NCBI GenBank assembly: GCA_903876665.1
Contig: CAIRAY010000186.1
Coordinates: 1-33,823, forward strand
Source of the DNA: an uncultured Fibrobacterota bacterium
GTDB taxonomy: Bacteria; Fibrobacterota; Fibrobacteria; Fibrobacterales; Fibrobacteraceae
Direction of reading: 5' to 3'
DNA: 33,823 nt
Below, piece after piece: positions 24,095-32,511 of this stretch. The stretch's first letter is position 1, and the number at the start of each line of letters is the position of its first letter. The notes under the pieces were generated by a model. That model saw nothing but the letters and a program-made list of their open reading frames with translations, did no database searches and was not told the origin of the DNA. A program made the translations under genes and the position numbers.

Positions 24095-24625
24095 ATGTCT
24101 AGGCTCGACATCCGCATCTATGGCGACGACGTTCTGCGCAAGAAGGCAGAACCGATCAAGCAGATCACCCCGGAACTCGTAGACTTGGCGCGCGAAATGC
24201 TCCAGGCCATGTACGACGCTCCGGGCATTGGGCTTGCTGCGCCACAGGTCGGAGTCCCCATTCGCCTCATCGTCGTCGATGTGGCCAAAGAGGATGAAAC
24301 TCCCGAGCCTCGCATCTATTTCAATCCAGAAATCGCCCCCGAAGAAGAGGGCGAGAATCCGCTCATTCCCTATGAGGAAGGCTGCCTCTCCGTTCCCGAT
24401 GTTTACGGGGATGTGATGCGGCCTGACCGCATTCGCCTCAAGGCCCAAAACGAAAAGGGCGAATGGATCGAGGAGCGCAATGTTTGCGGGCTCCTTTCCC
24501 GTTGTATCCAGCACGAAGTCGATCACCTCGAGGGCAAGCTCTTTGTGGACTTGATTTCTGCTGAAGACAAAGCCAAGAATCAGGCCGCACTTCGCAAACT
24601 GGCCGCTGACCAAAAGAAGAAGTGA
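24095..24625 (+). CDS. def: Peptide deformylase
   Basis: This metalloenzyme removes formyl from the N-terminal Met of new proteins. The 176 residues contain the three family motifs: GIGLAAPQVG (motif 1), EGCLSVP (motif 2, with the metal-binding Cys) and QHEVDHLEGKLF (motif 3, HExxH metal ligands). The C-terminus is a Lys/Ala-rich tail. AAGG lies about 7 bases before ATG 24095. Its TGA overlaps the ATG of the next gene. Confidence 0.96.
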   Translation: MSRLDIRIYGDDVLRKKAEPIKQITPELVDLAREMLQAMYDAPGIGLAAPQVGVPIRLIVVDVAKEDETPEPRIYFNPEIAPEEEGENPLIPYEEGCLSVPDVYGDVMRPDRIRLKAQNEKGEWIEERNVCGLLSRCIQHEVDHLEGKLFVDLISAEDKAKNQAALRKLAADQKKK

Positions 24626-26070
24626 TGAGGCGGGCCTGGCCTTCATTTTCAGTGACCTATCTTTTTTCCCTCCTATTTTCTGTGGTGGCAGGCTGTGCGC
24701 CTCTTCCTGAAGTCGTAACCGAACCCGTAGGCGACATCGCTCCCGAAGCCGTTCCGGAACCCGAACAAGGCCCCGCACCCTTGCAATCCCCCACTCCGGC
24801 CCTGCCCCCGGGACCTCCGTCCATTCCCCTAATCCTCCCTCCCCTCCCCGACTTCGCGGCCGAACCCGCCCTCCCCATTTTTGCCCCTCAGGATGCCCCC
24901 CCCATCACCGGCCAATTTCGGCGCGAACAAATGCCCGAGCGCCACCAGCGCGACATCCGGGTGGGAATTTCCACCGATCGCAAGTCTCATAAAATTTCCT
25001 GTGGCGAATTCTGCCGAGCATTTCTCGGAGGCGACCAGGCCGGGCGGGTTTCTGGCAACCTCAGTGCCGAAATCCAAGGGGGCCGTCTGGTGCTGCATTC
25101 GGACGATGACCGAAATTATTCCTCTAGCAATACCGTCACAAAAATTGAAGCTTGGGATGCGGGTCATACCATTTCCGTAAACGGGAAAAATTATCGCGGA
25201 CGCATGGAGCTGTCCATCGTCAATGGATGTATCCGGGTGGTCAATGAGCTTCCGGTCGAAGAATATTTGCGCGGAGTTGTCCCCAATGAAATTGGCCATC
25301 TGGACACCAGCATGTTTGAAGCGCTCAAGGCCCAGGCCGTAGCCGCCCGCACCTACGCCTACAAGCATTTTCTCTCCCGTTCCTCCCAGGGCTTCGATGT
25401 ATATGCGGACATTCGCGATCAAGTATACGATGGCTCCGCCGGGGAGTCCGCCCTCGCCAACCAAGCCATCGACGGTTCCATGGGCGTGGTCATGCAGTCC
25501 AACACCCAGCTGGTGGAAGCCTACTACCACTCCACCTGCGGAGGACACACCGAATCCGTAGAGACCTGGAACCGCGCCCCCATCAACTATTTGCAGGCTG
25601 TCCCGGACTTGGATGCCCAAGGAAACCCTTGGTGCGCCCTCTCCAGTTACTCCACCTGGAATTTCCACTACACCTGGAACGAATTCACCCAGATCGCCAA
25701 AAAGAATTTGCAAAGCGCGGCACCCGACAAAGTCTTTGAATTCAACCGCATCGAAAAGGCCTTGGTCCTGGACCGCAATCCCGGACATCGCGTATCCTCT
25801 GTGTTGTTTGTAACCGACAAGGGAACTTTCGTGGTGAAGGGCGACAAGACTCGCTGGCTATTCCGCAACCCCCAGAACCCCGAGAAGACCCTCCCCAGCG
25901 CCTGGTTCGACATCGAACAGGATTCCCTAGGCCTCACGGTCAAAGGCCGCGGATTCGGCCACGGAATCGGCCTGTGCCAAATGGGCGCACGCGGTCTCGC
26001 CAAAGCCGGATACGGGTATAAAGAAATCCTCTGGCACTACTACCCCAATGTGGACCTGGTGAAATGGTAG
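24625..26070 (+). CDS. SpoIID/LytB-domain lipoprotein
   Basis: This 481-residue cell-envelope protein starts at ATG 24625 (TGATG overlap with def). It has a lipoprotein signal (lipobox VVAGC, Cys about 24) and a Pro/Glu-rich linker (about 26-95). The SpoIID domain from about 200 has VEEYLRGVVPNEIG with the Glu that is catalytic in SpoIID lytic transglycosylase, LKAQAVAARTYAYKH, YYHSTCGGHTESVETW and the closing GRGFGHGIGLCQMGA...YGYKEILWHYYPNV. It likely trims or cleaves peptidoglycan near septa or the outer membrane. Its last 20 conserved codons recur as a remnant at 32338-32400. The accessory region begins right after it. Confidence 0.92.
   Translation: MRRAWPSFSVTYLFSLLFSVVAGCAPLPEVVTEPVGDIAPEAVPEPEQGPAPLQSPTPALPPGPPSIPLILPPLPDFAAEPALPIFAPQDAPPITGQFRREQMPERHQRDIRVGISTDRKSHKISCGEFCRAFLGGDQAGRVSGNLSAEIQGGRLVLHSDDDRNYSSSNTVTKIEAWDAGHTISVNGKNYRGRMELSIVNGCIRVVNELPVEEYLRGVVPNEIGHLDTSMFEALKAQAVAARTYAYKHFLSRSSQGFDVYADIRDQVYDGSAGESALANQAIDGSMGVVMQSNTQLVEAYYHSTCGGHTESVETWNRAPINYLQAVPDLDAQGNPWCALSSYSTWNFHYTWNEFTQIAKKNLQSAAPDKVFEFNRIEKALVLDRNPGHRVSSVLFVTDKGTFVVKGDKTRWLFRNPQNPEKTLPSAWFDIEQDSLGLTVKGRGFGHGIGLCQMGARGLAKAGYGYKEILWHYYPNVDLVKW
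25996..26055 (+). repeat. Left copy of duplicated SpoIID 3' segment
   Basis: These sixty bases inside the intact SpoIID gene align without gaps to 32338-32397. Over the first 59 bases I count seven mismatches, five at third codon positions. The pair forms a direct repeat flanking the accessory region. Confidence 0.7.
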
Positions 26071-26154
26071 ACGGGTAGGTTTTTACCTGGACAGATGTGG
26101 CATTTGATCGGGGTATGGGTTCGCGCCACAAATTTTCATATTATCACTTAATCA

Positions 26155-26174
26155 CGAATAATCTATATTATTCG
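26155..26174 (+). promoter_or_regulatory. Palindromic operator of the AbiE module
   Basis: A perfect inverted repeat, CGAATAAT and ATTATTCG separated by CTAT, ends six bases before the antitoxin start. AbiEi antitoxins repress their own operon through such repeats (family knowledge), so this is a probable autoregulatory site. It overlaps AT-rich promoter-like sequence (TATATT, GATAAT). Confidence 0.65.
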
Positions 26175-26179
26175 ATAAT

Positions 26180-26782
26180 ATGAACAAGGTCCTTTCCGAC
26201 ATGCACCTCATCGAGAGTCATGCAAGCGCCATGGACAGAATATTTCGCCTTTCCGATCTGGCAATACTCTTCCATGCTGAAGGCAAATCTTTGCACGACC
26301 GTATCGGGCGCATGGTCGATAATCAGTTACTGAGTCCAATTTGCCGTGGCCTATATGGTATGGAAGGCTGGACCCTGCCATCCGTGAGCGGGCGCCTCTA
26401 CCCCGACTCCTTCGTATCTGGCCCCTCGATGCTAGCCGAGTATCTCATGATCGGAACCATGCCTACCCATCAACTCTTCTGCATCAAGACGGGCCTACCG
26501 CGCACTTTTGAAATTCCTCAGGGCCGAATTGTATTCCATTCCGTTAAGCCAGAGCAACATTTTGGTTATACGCGCCAGGGTTTTGTGAACAAGGCTGATC
26601 CTGAGCGTGCGCTGGTGGACACCCTCTATTACTACTTGCGAGGCGAGCAATACTTCTTCGATCTTTTTAGTGATGTGAACATTGCCGACCTCGAAGGAAA
26701 GCGCTTCACCGCTTATGTCAACCGATTCAACAACCCCAAGTTCAAGGCCTTTGCCCATGAATACTATCGCACCCACCGTTAA
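26180..26782 (+). CDS. AbiEi-type antitoxin and transcriptional regulator
   Basis: This 200-residue protein has an N-terminal winged-helix region (FRLSDLAILF, then SLHDRIGRMVDNQLLSPICRGLYG, about 22-60), typical of AbiEi-like regulators. The middle part matches the family's sheet domain: SGPSMLAEYLMIGTMP, TGLPRTFEIPQGRIVFHSV, FGYTRQGF, then ADPERALVDTLYYYLRG. In type IV AbiE systems this protein represses the operon and counters the toxin without binding it directly. The start ATG 26180 lies right after the operator; no ribosome site is visible, so the message may be nearly leaderless. The 3' end overlaps the first codons of the toxin frame. Confidence 0.8.
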   Translation: MNKVLSDMHLIESHASAMDRIFRLSDLAILFHAEGKSLHDRIGRMVDNQLLSPICRGLYGMEGWTLPSVSGRLYPDSFVSGPSMLAEYLMIGTMPTHQLFCIKTGLPRTFEIPQGRIVFHSVKPEQHFGYTRQGFVNKADPERALVDTLYYYLRGEQYFFDLFSDVNIADLEGKRFTAYVNRFNNPKFKAFAHEYYRTHR

Positions 26783-26828
26783 GACTACTGACGATTTGCT
26801 GCTTTGGTTTCTGGGGTACCCCCGACCA
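26757..26828 (+). pseudogene. Apparent out-of-frame 5' end of the AbiEii-like toxin gene
   Basis: A frame from ATG 26757, overlapping the antitoxin end, reads MNTIAPTVKTTDDLLLWFLG and then YPRP. YPRP is what normally precedes TNDLDL in this nucleotidyltransferase family, but TNDLDL is in another frame (from 26825). About ten or more residues with the GG motif also seem to be missing between WFL and GYPRP. Confidence 0.5.
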
Positions 26829-27394
26829 ATGATCTGGACCTGCTCTTTGTTCCGTTCACCTCCAAAAATGAAATTCTTCCTGAGCTCCGGCGGGCCATGT
26901 CCGAGGTCGAAGGCGTTGAATCAAAAATCAGTGCGGACTCGAAATGCATCCGCTGCCTAGTCCGCTACGGGCAGATCCAAATCCAGATCGAAGCCACCAT
27001 CGCTGAATCCTGTGAATACGAGTCCATCAGCGCCATAAGCCAGGGCACCCCCATTCTTTTAGCGGCTCAACGGCGTGATATCGCCCTGGCGCATAAGCTT
27101 GGAGCTTGGAATGAGCGACACCTGATGAGGGATCACTACGATCTCTATTTCTTTGTGTCCGTACTGAATGTGATGCCAGACATGGGAACACTGAGAGAGC
27201 GCCTGCTCAAGGTATTTTCAGGGCGCACGAATCGGAGCAAGGCCATGGCCCTGCCTGAGCTTATCGCAAAGCTCAAACAGGCACGAAACCAACTTTCCGA
27301 CAAGGTGATAAAAGCGGAATTAGGAGCAATTTTATCCAGAAACGAGCTGGCCGGACTGGATTTGAAAATCAAGGAGCCCATGCATCAATTTTGA
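26804..27394 (+). CDS. AbiEii-like nucleotidyltransferase toxin, probably N-terminally broken
   Basis: This open frame of 196 residues has only a weak TTG start. It keeps the metal-binding TNDLDLLF (8-15), a possible third acidic site in QIQIEATI (about 58-65), and the family tail RDIALAHKLGAWNERHLMRDHYDLYFF. AbiEii toxins transfer nucleotides, and the GG/GS motif 15-20 residues before the DxD pair is needed. Here that region is absent, because the frame opens just after a TGA at 26789. The neighbouring frame (26757-26828) supplies a plausible start ending in GYPRP. A small deletion or frameshift in the C-rich stretch 26819-26828 is therefore likely, and the toxin is probably inactive, unless a -1 frameshift restores it. 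Confidence 0.65.
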   Translation: MVSGVPPTNDLDLLFVPFTSKNEILPELRRAMSEVEGVESKISADSKCIRCLVRYGQIQIQIEATIAESCEYESISAISQGTPILLAAQRRDIALAHKLGAWNERHLMRDHYDLYFFVSVLNVMPDMGTLRERLLKVFSGRTNRSKAMALPELIAKLKQARNQLSDKVIKAELGAILSRNELAGLDLKIKEPMHQF

Positions 27395-27469
27395 CACATA
27401 TTCCTTGGCGCAAGCTCCATGCAAACTTCCTATATTTTGTTCTGACAATTCAACTTCATAGGAGAGGCA

Positions 27470-28309
27470 ATGAACCTCAAGCATATTATCTCACTCGGCA
27501 TCCTTTGTTCTACGGCATTTGCGGGGGTTGAAACAGCAAATTCAATCAGTGTTTCGGCATATTCAGTTGCCGACACTTCATTTATCAGCTGGCGCAACGT
27601 CACTCCCGATTTTGTCCTTGCAGGGGTCATCGTATTCGGAAGCAATGACGAAAAGACATGGACCGCCCTGAATACCAACCCCATCCTCCATAATTATGAC
27701 ACGGTTTCCACAAACGAGCTACTTCCCAACTCTTTCTTTAACCGCGCAGTAATTGCACTCAAAAAGGGACAATTTGATCTGAGGGACCTCGAAATGGAAA
27801 AGAAGGAGCACATGATTACGCAGGTGTTAAAATCAGCCGACGGTAGAATGTTCGTAAATATGGCGTATGTCATTCCAGACGTTGAAGGTCAACTTTCTGG
27901 TGCAATTCGTGGCATCACCGCAATCCAAATCGGGAAGCCGTACAAATTTTACGGAGTTGGAAACAAAAAGGACGAAGCTCCCCTGGCAAAATCAAAAACT
28001 GTACATCTTACAACCAACAGCTCCGTCCAGTCATGCAAGATGACTGCAGAGAACGAGTTGACCATTTCCCTGATATCGAAAGGAAATCAGTCAAGCCTTA
28101 GCCTGATTCCATTCGTGGAAGTTTACCGGGACACGGGCTGGTATCGTATAATCCATACCTACCCTGACGCAAGCGTTTCCAAGGATGGAAGCCACCTTAT
28201 AAAGTACAAGACGTCCCAAGTAGTCGGGAAAAAAGTCCGGATCATCCCGACAGTACTTGGTATCTATGAGAGCAAGGCTGCCGAATTCGACATCAAGGAA
28301 TTTAAGTAA
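27470..28309 (+). CDS. Secreted protein of unknown function
   Basis: This 279-residue protein has a clear signal peptide (MNLKHIISLGILCSTAFA) and a GGAG ribosome site. The mature part is beta-rich: an opening module (ISVSAYSVADTSFISW, then GSNDEKTWTALNTNPI) and a later IQIGKPYKFYGVG that resemble strands of fibronectin-III-like repeats. The same pattern, a W-T/E-A-x-N-x-x-PI stretch and a G-x-x-Y strand, opens the 776-residue protein at 29907-32237, so the two may be distant relatives. There is a single Cys in the mature part and no catalytic motif. It has its own short upstream region, with TATATTTTG about 30 bases before the ATG as a possible promoter element. The function is unknown. Confidence 0.7.
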   Translation: MNLKHIISLGILCSTAFAGVETANSISVSAYSVADTSFISWRNVTPDFVLAGVIVFGSNDEKTWTALNTNPILHNYDTVSTNELLPNSFFNRAVIALKKGQFDLRDLEMEKKEHMITQVLKSADGRMFVNMAYVIPDVEGQLSGAIRGITAIQIGKPYKFYGVGNKKDEAPLAKSKTVHLTTNSSVQSCKMTAENELTISLISKGNQSSLSLIPFVEVYRDTGWYRIIHTYPDASVSKDGSHLIKYKTSQVVGKKVRIIPTVLGIYESKAAEFDIKEFK

Positions 28310-28320
28310 ACCAGTCAGTT

Positions 28321-28351
28321 ACCAATGTAGCGGGCTAAACGCTGCATTGGT
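28321..28351. terminator. Hairpin between convergent genes
   Basis: A twelve-base stem (28321-28332 with 28340-28351, one G-U) closes a seven-base loop between two converging genes. No T-run follows on either strand, so it may be a factor-assisted or bidirectional terminator. Confidence 0.5.
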
Positions 28352-28362
28352 GATCCATCCCG

Positions 28363-29880
28363 CTATTGTTTGCGTATGTACCGGATCAGCTCGGCGAAAA
28401 CTCGACTGATAATCACATATCCAAAATAACCGAAAAGAAGCCCGAGGATTAACCCCGGAAGAAATGAATTCGGTCCCATTCCAAATAAATACTTAAATAC
28501 GCCAGGCAAAATCATTGCACAGACTAATCCATACCCAAATCCAATTCGCACTTTTTTCCCGTGTATTGATTCTTGTTTTTTTCCACTGATTTCCCTAGAG
28601 GTTCCCAACACTGAGCTAGAACCGCCACTTATTGTCAAGATTCGAGAAACATGCCGCGCGTTAACAAAAAGTAAGATAACTGCGAATACCGAACCTACGA
28701 TTATAACGCCAAACCCTATTTTGCTGCTATATGTGATCATAAATGCGTTGGCCAACATAAACCCAATTACAGGCATCAGACATCCGCAGCCATAGGAAGC
28801 GCGTTTGCGAATTATCCTAAACCTCGGATCGACTATCCCGCCGTATGGCTTAATATCCCAGACAATCTCCCCTGTAGCTCCATTGACAAAGATCCGGTAC
28901 TTTTTCTGATTTTTGGAAAAATTGCAGATCCAGACCGGGAGCAGGATCTGGCAAACTTGTATCCGCTCAAACCCAAGGACACTACCCCAAACCTGGGGAA
29001 TTTCAACCCCAGAAAGGTCTCGCAAAAGTTGGCTTTTCCCGTCATTTCGCGTAAGCCCCTGAAGGTCCGCATCGCAACCATAGGATTCCATATAATGTTC
29101 GGAAAAGGCAACCGAACGCCTAAACTTCTGGGCTGCAGACTCTAGCTCCAAATGAGGCGACTCAACCGCCACGGATCGAACAAATACAGGATCAAAGGGC
29201 AGAGCCTCTTCTAAGGGCCATGGCTCCAAGATGTTGAGCTCGTGATTTGGCATTGCTGCGCCATTATAGGATGGGATTCGCGAAGGTAAATTGGTGAGAG
29301 ATTTAGCATGCTCATTTACTGGAAAAGGCCCAGAATTCGAAATCAGTTCGGCCTGCAACTTCTTATAGGATTCCAAATCCTCCTGGGTGGGAACGAAAAA
29401 CCAGAATGGCAGATAGACTGGCTCAATTACGGCCTGATTCAGGATTTCGTTTTCAAAACTCAGGATCCGATCATGATATTCTTGGAATGAATTCCGGGAA
29501 TCATTCCAGTCAGTAATCGCTTTTTTGGCTTGATTACGAACTAACCGGAAGGGCAGAATCTGGGTTGGCTCAAATCGCTTGTTCGGTTGGTCGTTCCGCT
29601 CCGTGGAATTTCCACAAAAGGGGCAACACCTTTTCAAAACCCCTTGGGCAATATCCGAGTCGGAGCCGCAACTCGTGCAATGATGAACCATGGCCGCAGG
29701 GAGGCGATAGTTAAAGGCAAGCAGGTCCGCCAATTGGTCGTATTTCTGTGGTTTCTTCACAGGGAAATCGGTTTCCCCGTTGCAATACAAGCATGTAAAG
29801 ACCTTGGCACCGGGACTGTAGCTAAGCTGGCCGGCACAATGGATGCATTTGGCTGATGAGGTCTTGGGCATATTGGGCAA
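28363..29880 (-). CDS. Double zinc-ribbon multi-pass membrane protein
   Basis: This 505-residue protein has two N-terminal ribbons: CIHC/CLYC (about 12-33) and CTSC/CPFC (about 68-89). Next comes a soluble domain opening with ILPFRLVRNQAKKAITDW and EPVYLPFWFF, the pattern of TFIIB-type zinc-ribbon proteins of unknown function whose members have the PF-x-V and LPFW/LPYW motifs. The C-terminal third has four hydrophobic helices (about 370-425 and 450-495). The start is uncertain: TTG 29880 has AGGGA at good distance, while ATG 29871 is three codons in. It follows the 776-residue gene by 26 bases and is probably cotranscribed. The function is unknown. Confidence 0.75.
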   Translation of the reverse strand: MPNMPKTSSAKCIHCAGQLSYSPGAKVFTCLYCNGETDFPVKKPQKYDQLADLLAFNYRLPAAMVHHCTSCGSDSDIAQGVLKRCCPFCGNSTERNDQPNKRFEPTQILPFRLVRNQAKKAITDWNDSRNSFQEYHDRILSFENEILNQAVIEPVYLPFWFFVPTQEDLESYKKLQAELISNSGPFPVNEHAKSLTNLPSRIPSYNGAAMPNHELNILEPWPLEEALPFDPVFVRSVAVESPHLELESAAQKFRRSVAFSEHYMESYGCDADLQGLTRNDGKSQLLRDLSGVEIPQVWGSVLGFERIQVCQILLPVWICNFSKNQKKYRIFVNGATGEIVWDIKPYGGIVDPRFRIIRKRASYGCGCLMPVIGFMLANAFMITYSSKIGFGVIIVGSVFAVILLFVNARHVSRILTISGGSSSVLGTSREISGKKQESIHGKKVRIGFGYGLVCAMILPGVFKYLFGMGPNSFLPGLILGLLFGYFGYVIISRVFAELIRYIRKQ

Positions 29881-29906
29881 ATGTAGGAATCCCTAATAGG
29901 GATCCT

Positions 29907-32237
29907 CTACCTCGAAAAATATGTCTTTTCGGATGACCAACGGACTTCCCTTGTATACCTGTGCAATAGCCCGGTCTTCACCAGGAGCGCATCACGCGGG
30001 GTCTTTTGGGTGAGACTGATGCTTGTTTGAATCCCCGCAAAAGCAAAATGCAAGGAATCCATCTTTGCTGTTCGTATATTCACAAAAGTGGAATCAACTT
30101 CATTTTCCCAGCCTAACTCGACCTTCGAGGTGACCTGTAACAAGTTCCCATTTTTCTGGATGGCCTCTAATTGAATGGCAGGAAGGGAATCCCGAGGCGC
30201 ATAGAGGCTGTCCACGCAAGTTTCACCTTTGAGGGTTATCCGATTTTCCAATACCCCTGTAAGACTGGCGAAGCGGATGAATCTTCCTTTCTTGTACCAA
30301 GGTCTTTCCCAAATAATGGTATCAGTTCCCACAGTATCGAGTTTGAATGGAGACACTTTCTTGAACTCTAATTTAACAGGATTCCCCATAAAGGGATTTT
30401 GGGATGGAAGATCAGACCAAAAAAGGTTGGCATATTGGTCTTCATTTTTCCAAGACCAATCACGAATGACACCCGATTTCTCGTTTTCATGAAACCAATG
30501 TCGATGTACCAAAGGACAATCAAGGTCCACCATTCCTATGGCAGGGCGCAACTGGTCAAACAATACGGAATCTAATCGCCCGTATTTGAAGCGAACAGCA
30601 ATTATGACTGAATCCGCAGTCTTTGCATTGCGCTTGAAACCGATCCGTCCGCTTGCAAAAAGTGTCTTTGTCTGGAACCAACGATTGGAATCCTGCACAT
30701 ATACAAATACAGAATCAACCCATGCATTAAGGGTGGAATCGAGTGCCCAGGAATAGGAACAGTTTTTCACACAGCGCCCCAATAGAAAGCGCCGATAGAA
30801 CAACTCCACGTTATCCTTGCTAATTAATTCATACTGATAATCAGAACAATATTTCTTTCGATCTCTTGTTTCACATACCTGGATAGAACCGGAATTGGAG
30901 TCGGAGCTAATGGGAATGAGAATTCGGTTCTTTAGGTAATTTTTATTCTTGATGTCATATTGTATTTGAATTGAATCAGACACAAAAAGGGATCTTTGTT
31001 TACACTTCAGATCCAGTGGTACTGAATCCAGAAGGAGCTCCAGAACTGGCCGATTATTGACAAGAGTGGTGGAAATTTTGGGGTTCCAAGTCATCCTACC
31101 TTCGGCATCATATAAAGGTCTCACCTTGGCATTGACAGTGGCAGAGCGCCATTCTCTTATCGGAGTATAATAGATGACGTCCACATTTATCGTCTCACCC
31201 CGCATTTTCCCAATCAAATCCAGGACACCAGTGTTTACCCTCCCCTTTAAAGTCTGGGAAACCGTTGCCACGCCACTCGCCCAGGAGTAAGCGCTAATCT
31301 TAGTTGAATCCACCCGCAAGCTATCTCCAAAGAAGTCTGTTGATTTCCAAGGAATTACCGAGTCGCAAATCGGATCTACAGTCAAAAGAGGGAGTGAAGG
31401 TAATTCACTTTTCAGCATTGGAAACTGAATTTTTACTACGCTGGAAAAAACATCCACCTTTCCTAGAACACTTTCACTGATCTTGAGCTTCGCTTCGCGC
31501 TTTAGATGCTGTAGTGCCGATTTTCCAAGGCTAAACTGACAAAACAACAATGAATCCTGATCAAAACAGCTTTTGCCATCAACAACAACAGCACCACCAT
31601 TCAACTCATCACTAACAGTAAACTTCAAAAACTGAGGAGGGAATTCCTTATTTACCGGACAATGCCATTCTAGTTCCAATTGATCCATATCGTGACTATA
31701 ACGAAGGGTTAAGCCCCTTATGCCTCCAATTACCGGATTCACTTCGGATGAATCAAGAACGGTGTTCTTAGAATCAAGAAGGCGGTAGGAGCCACCCTTA
31801 ATCGCTCGATTATCCACAAACGCCGAACCGGTATACAAGGCCAAATCAAAGTGGCTTATGGTTAGAAGGGAATAAATCACCCCACCTAGGGTATCCTTTT
31901 GGGTCTTTTCTAATTCCCCATAGGGGCCAGGACGAATACGACCCGCATCAACCGCATTTCGGAAGGCCAGTTCAGCATCTGCTTTATCCTTCTTTGCCAA
32001 ATGGTCTAGAGTCTTACCACTTTCAATCGACAAGGGAATTGGCTGCTGATTGATAGCTTCCCATCTCTCATTCTTTGACTTTTGGTACTGTATTCCAACA
32101 TTAGGGGATACTTGTCCATCTTGGTAAAACCAGATAAGGTAGACAGCGCCATTTCCAGGAATGGAGAACAGCTTGTATGATGAAAAGGCATTCGAAATGC
32201 TTAGCAGAATTAAAAACAAAACATATATGAATTGCAT
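29907..32237 (-). CDS. Large secreted protein of unknown function
   Basis: This 776-residue exported protein has a signal peptide of about 19 residues (MQFIYVLFLILLSISNAFS). The N-terminal 160 residues recall fibronectin-III-like modules: GAVYLIWFYQDG, ERWEAINQQPIPL, HFDLALYTGSAFVD and KGGSYRLLD. The rest is beta-rich, with many DSxxx strands (LDSVPLDLKCKQRSLFVSD, DSTLNAWVDSVFVYVQDSN) and scattered Cys that may form disulfides. No enzyme motif was found. The DNA is visibly more AT-rich than the core genes, which suggests transfer. It is first of a two-gene unit with the zinc-ribbon membrane protein. The protein may be periplasmic or surface exposed. Confidence 0.7.
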   Translation of the reverse strand: MQFIYVLFLILLSISNAFSSYKLFSIPGNGAVYLIWFYQDGQVSPNVGIQYQKSKNERWEAINQQPIPLSIESGKTLDHLAKKDKADAELAFRNAVDAGRIRPGPYGELEKTQKDTLGGVIYSLLTISHFDLALYTGSAFVDNRAIKGGSYRLLDSKNTVLDSSEVNPVIGGIRGLTLRYSHDMDQLELEWHCPVNKEFPPQFLKFTVSDELNGGAVVVDGKSCFDQDSLLFCQFSLGKSALQHLKREAKLKISESVLGKVDVFSSVVKIQFPMLKSELPSLPLLTVDPICDSVIPWKSTDFFGDSLRVDSTKISAYSWASGVATVSQTLKGRVNTGVLDLIGKMRGETINVDVIYYTPIREWRSATVNAKVRPLYDAEGRMTWNPKISTTLVNNRPVLELLLDSVPLDLKCKQRSLFVSDSIQIQYDIKNKNYLKNRILIPISSDSNSGSIQVCETRDRKKYCSDYQYELISKDNVELFYRRFLLGRCVKNCSYSWALDSTLNAWVDSVFVYVQDSNRWFQTKTLFASGRIGFKRNAKTADSVIIAVRFKYGRLDSVLFDQLRPAIGMVDLDCPLVHRHWFHENEKSGVIRDWSWKNEDQYANLFWSDLPSQNPFMGNPVKLEFKKVSPFKLDTVGTDTIIWERPWYKKGRFIRFASLTGVLENRITLKGETCVDSLYAPRDSLPAIQLEAIQKNGNLLQVTSKVELGWENEVDSTFVNIRTAKMDSLHFAFAGIQTSISLTQKTPRDALLVKTGLLHRYTREVRWSSEKTYFSR

Positions 32238-32337
32238 GCAAAACCTGATGGGTTAGTAAATCGCATTAACAGGAATACGCCTAGAAAAAGTAGATAATTT
32301 GGGTATGTAAATATCCACATAACAATAATACTCCTGC

Positions 32338-32400
32338 CTCACCAAAGCTGGCTACGGCTACAAAGAGATCCTCTGGCACAACTACCCCAATGTGGATTGA
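32338..32400 (+). pseudogene. Remnant of a second SpoIID gene 3' end
   Basis: Twenty codons read LTKAGYGYKEILWHNYPNVD and then TGA. The intact SpoIID protein has LAKAGYGYKEILWHYYPNVD followed by LVKW. Most differences from the intact gene are silent third-position changes, so this came from a diverged functional copy, not a recent duplication. Nothing upstream of 32338 continues the homology. The 274-base gap 32238-32511 otherwise holds AT-rich sequence with a weak dyad (32454-32461/32477-32484) and no gene. Confidence 0.8.
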
Positions 32401-32511
32401 CAAACCGATCCTCTTCCCTGAGCTGCAAATTTTCATTCAATTAATCTCCACAAATGGATAATTATTCATTACTGATTTATCCATATTCGGCGAATTATTG
32501 ACGATGTTCCC

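Noticed and set aside
23873-25788. Long minus-strand frames of 301 and 319 residues
   Set aside because: They are antisense to yajC, def and SpoIID, whose motifs are intact; the shadows have no motifs.
32454-32484. Inverted repeat ATGGATAA/TTATCCAT
   Set aside because: The 15-base AT-rich spacer and lack of an adjacent start make it weak; it is mentioned only as part of the gap before the ATPase gene end.
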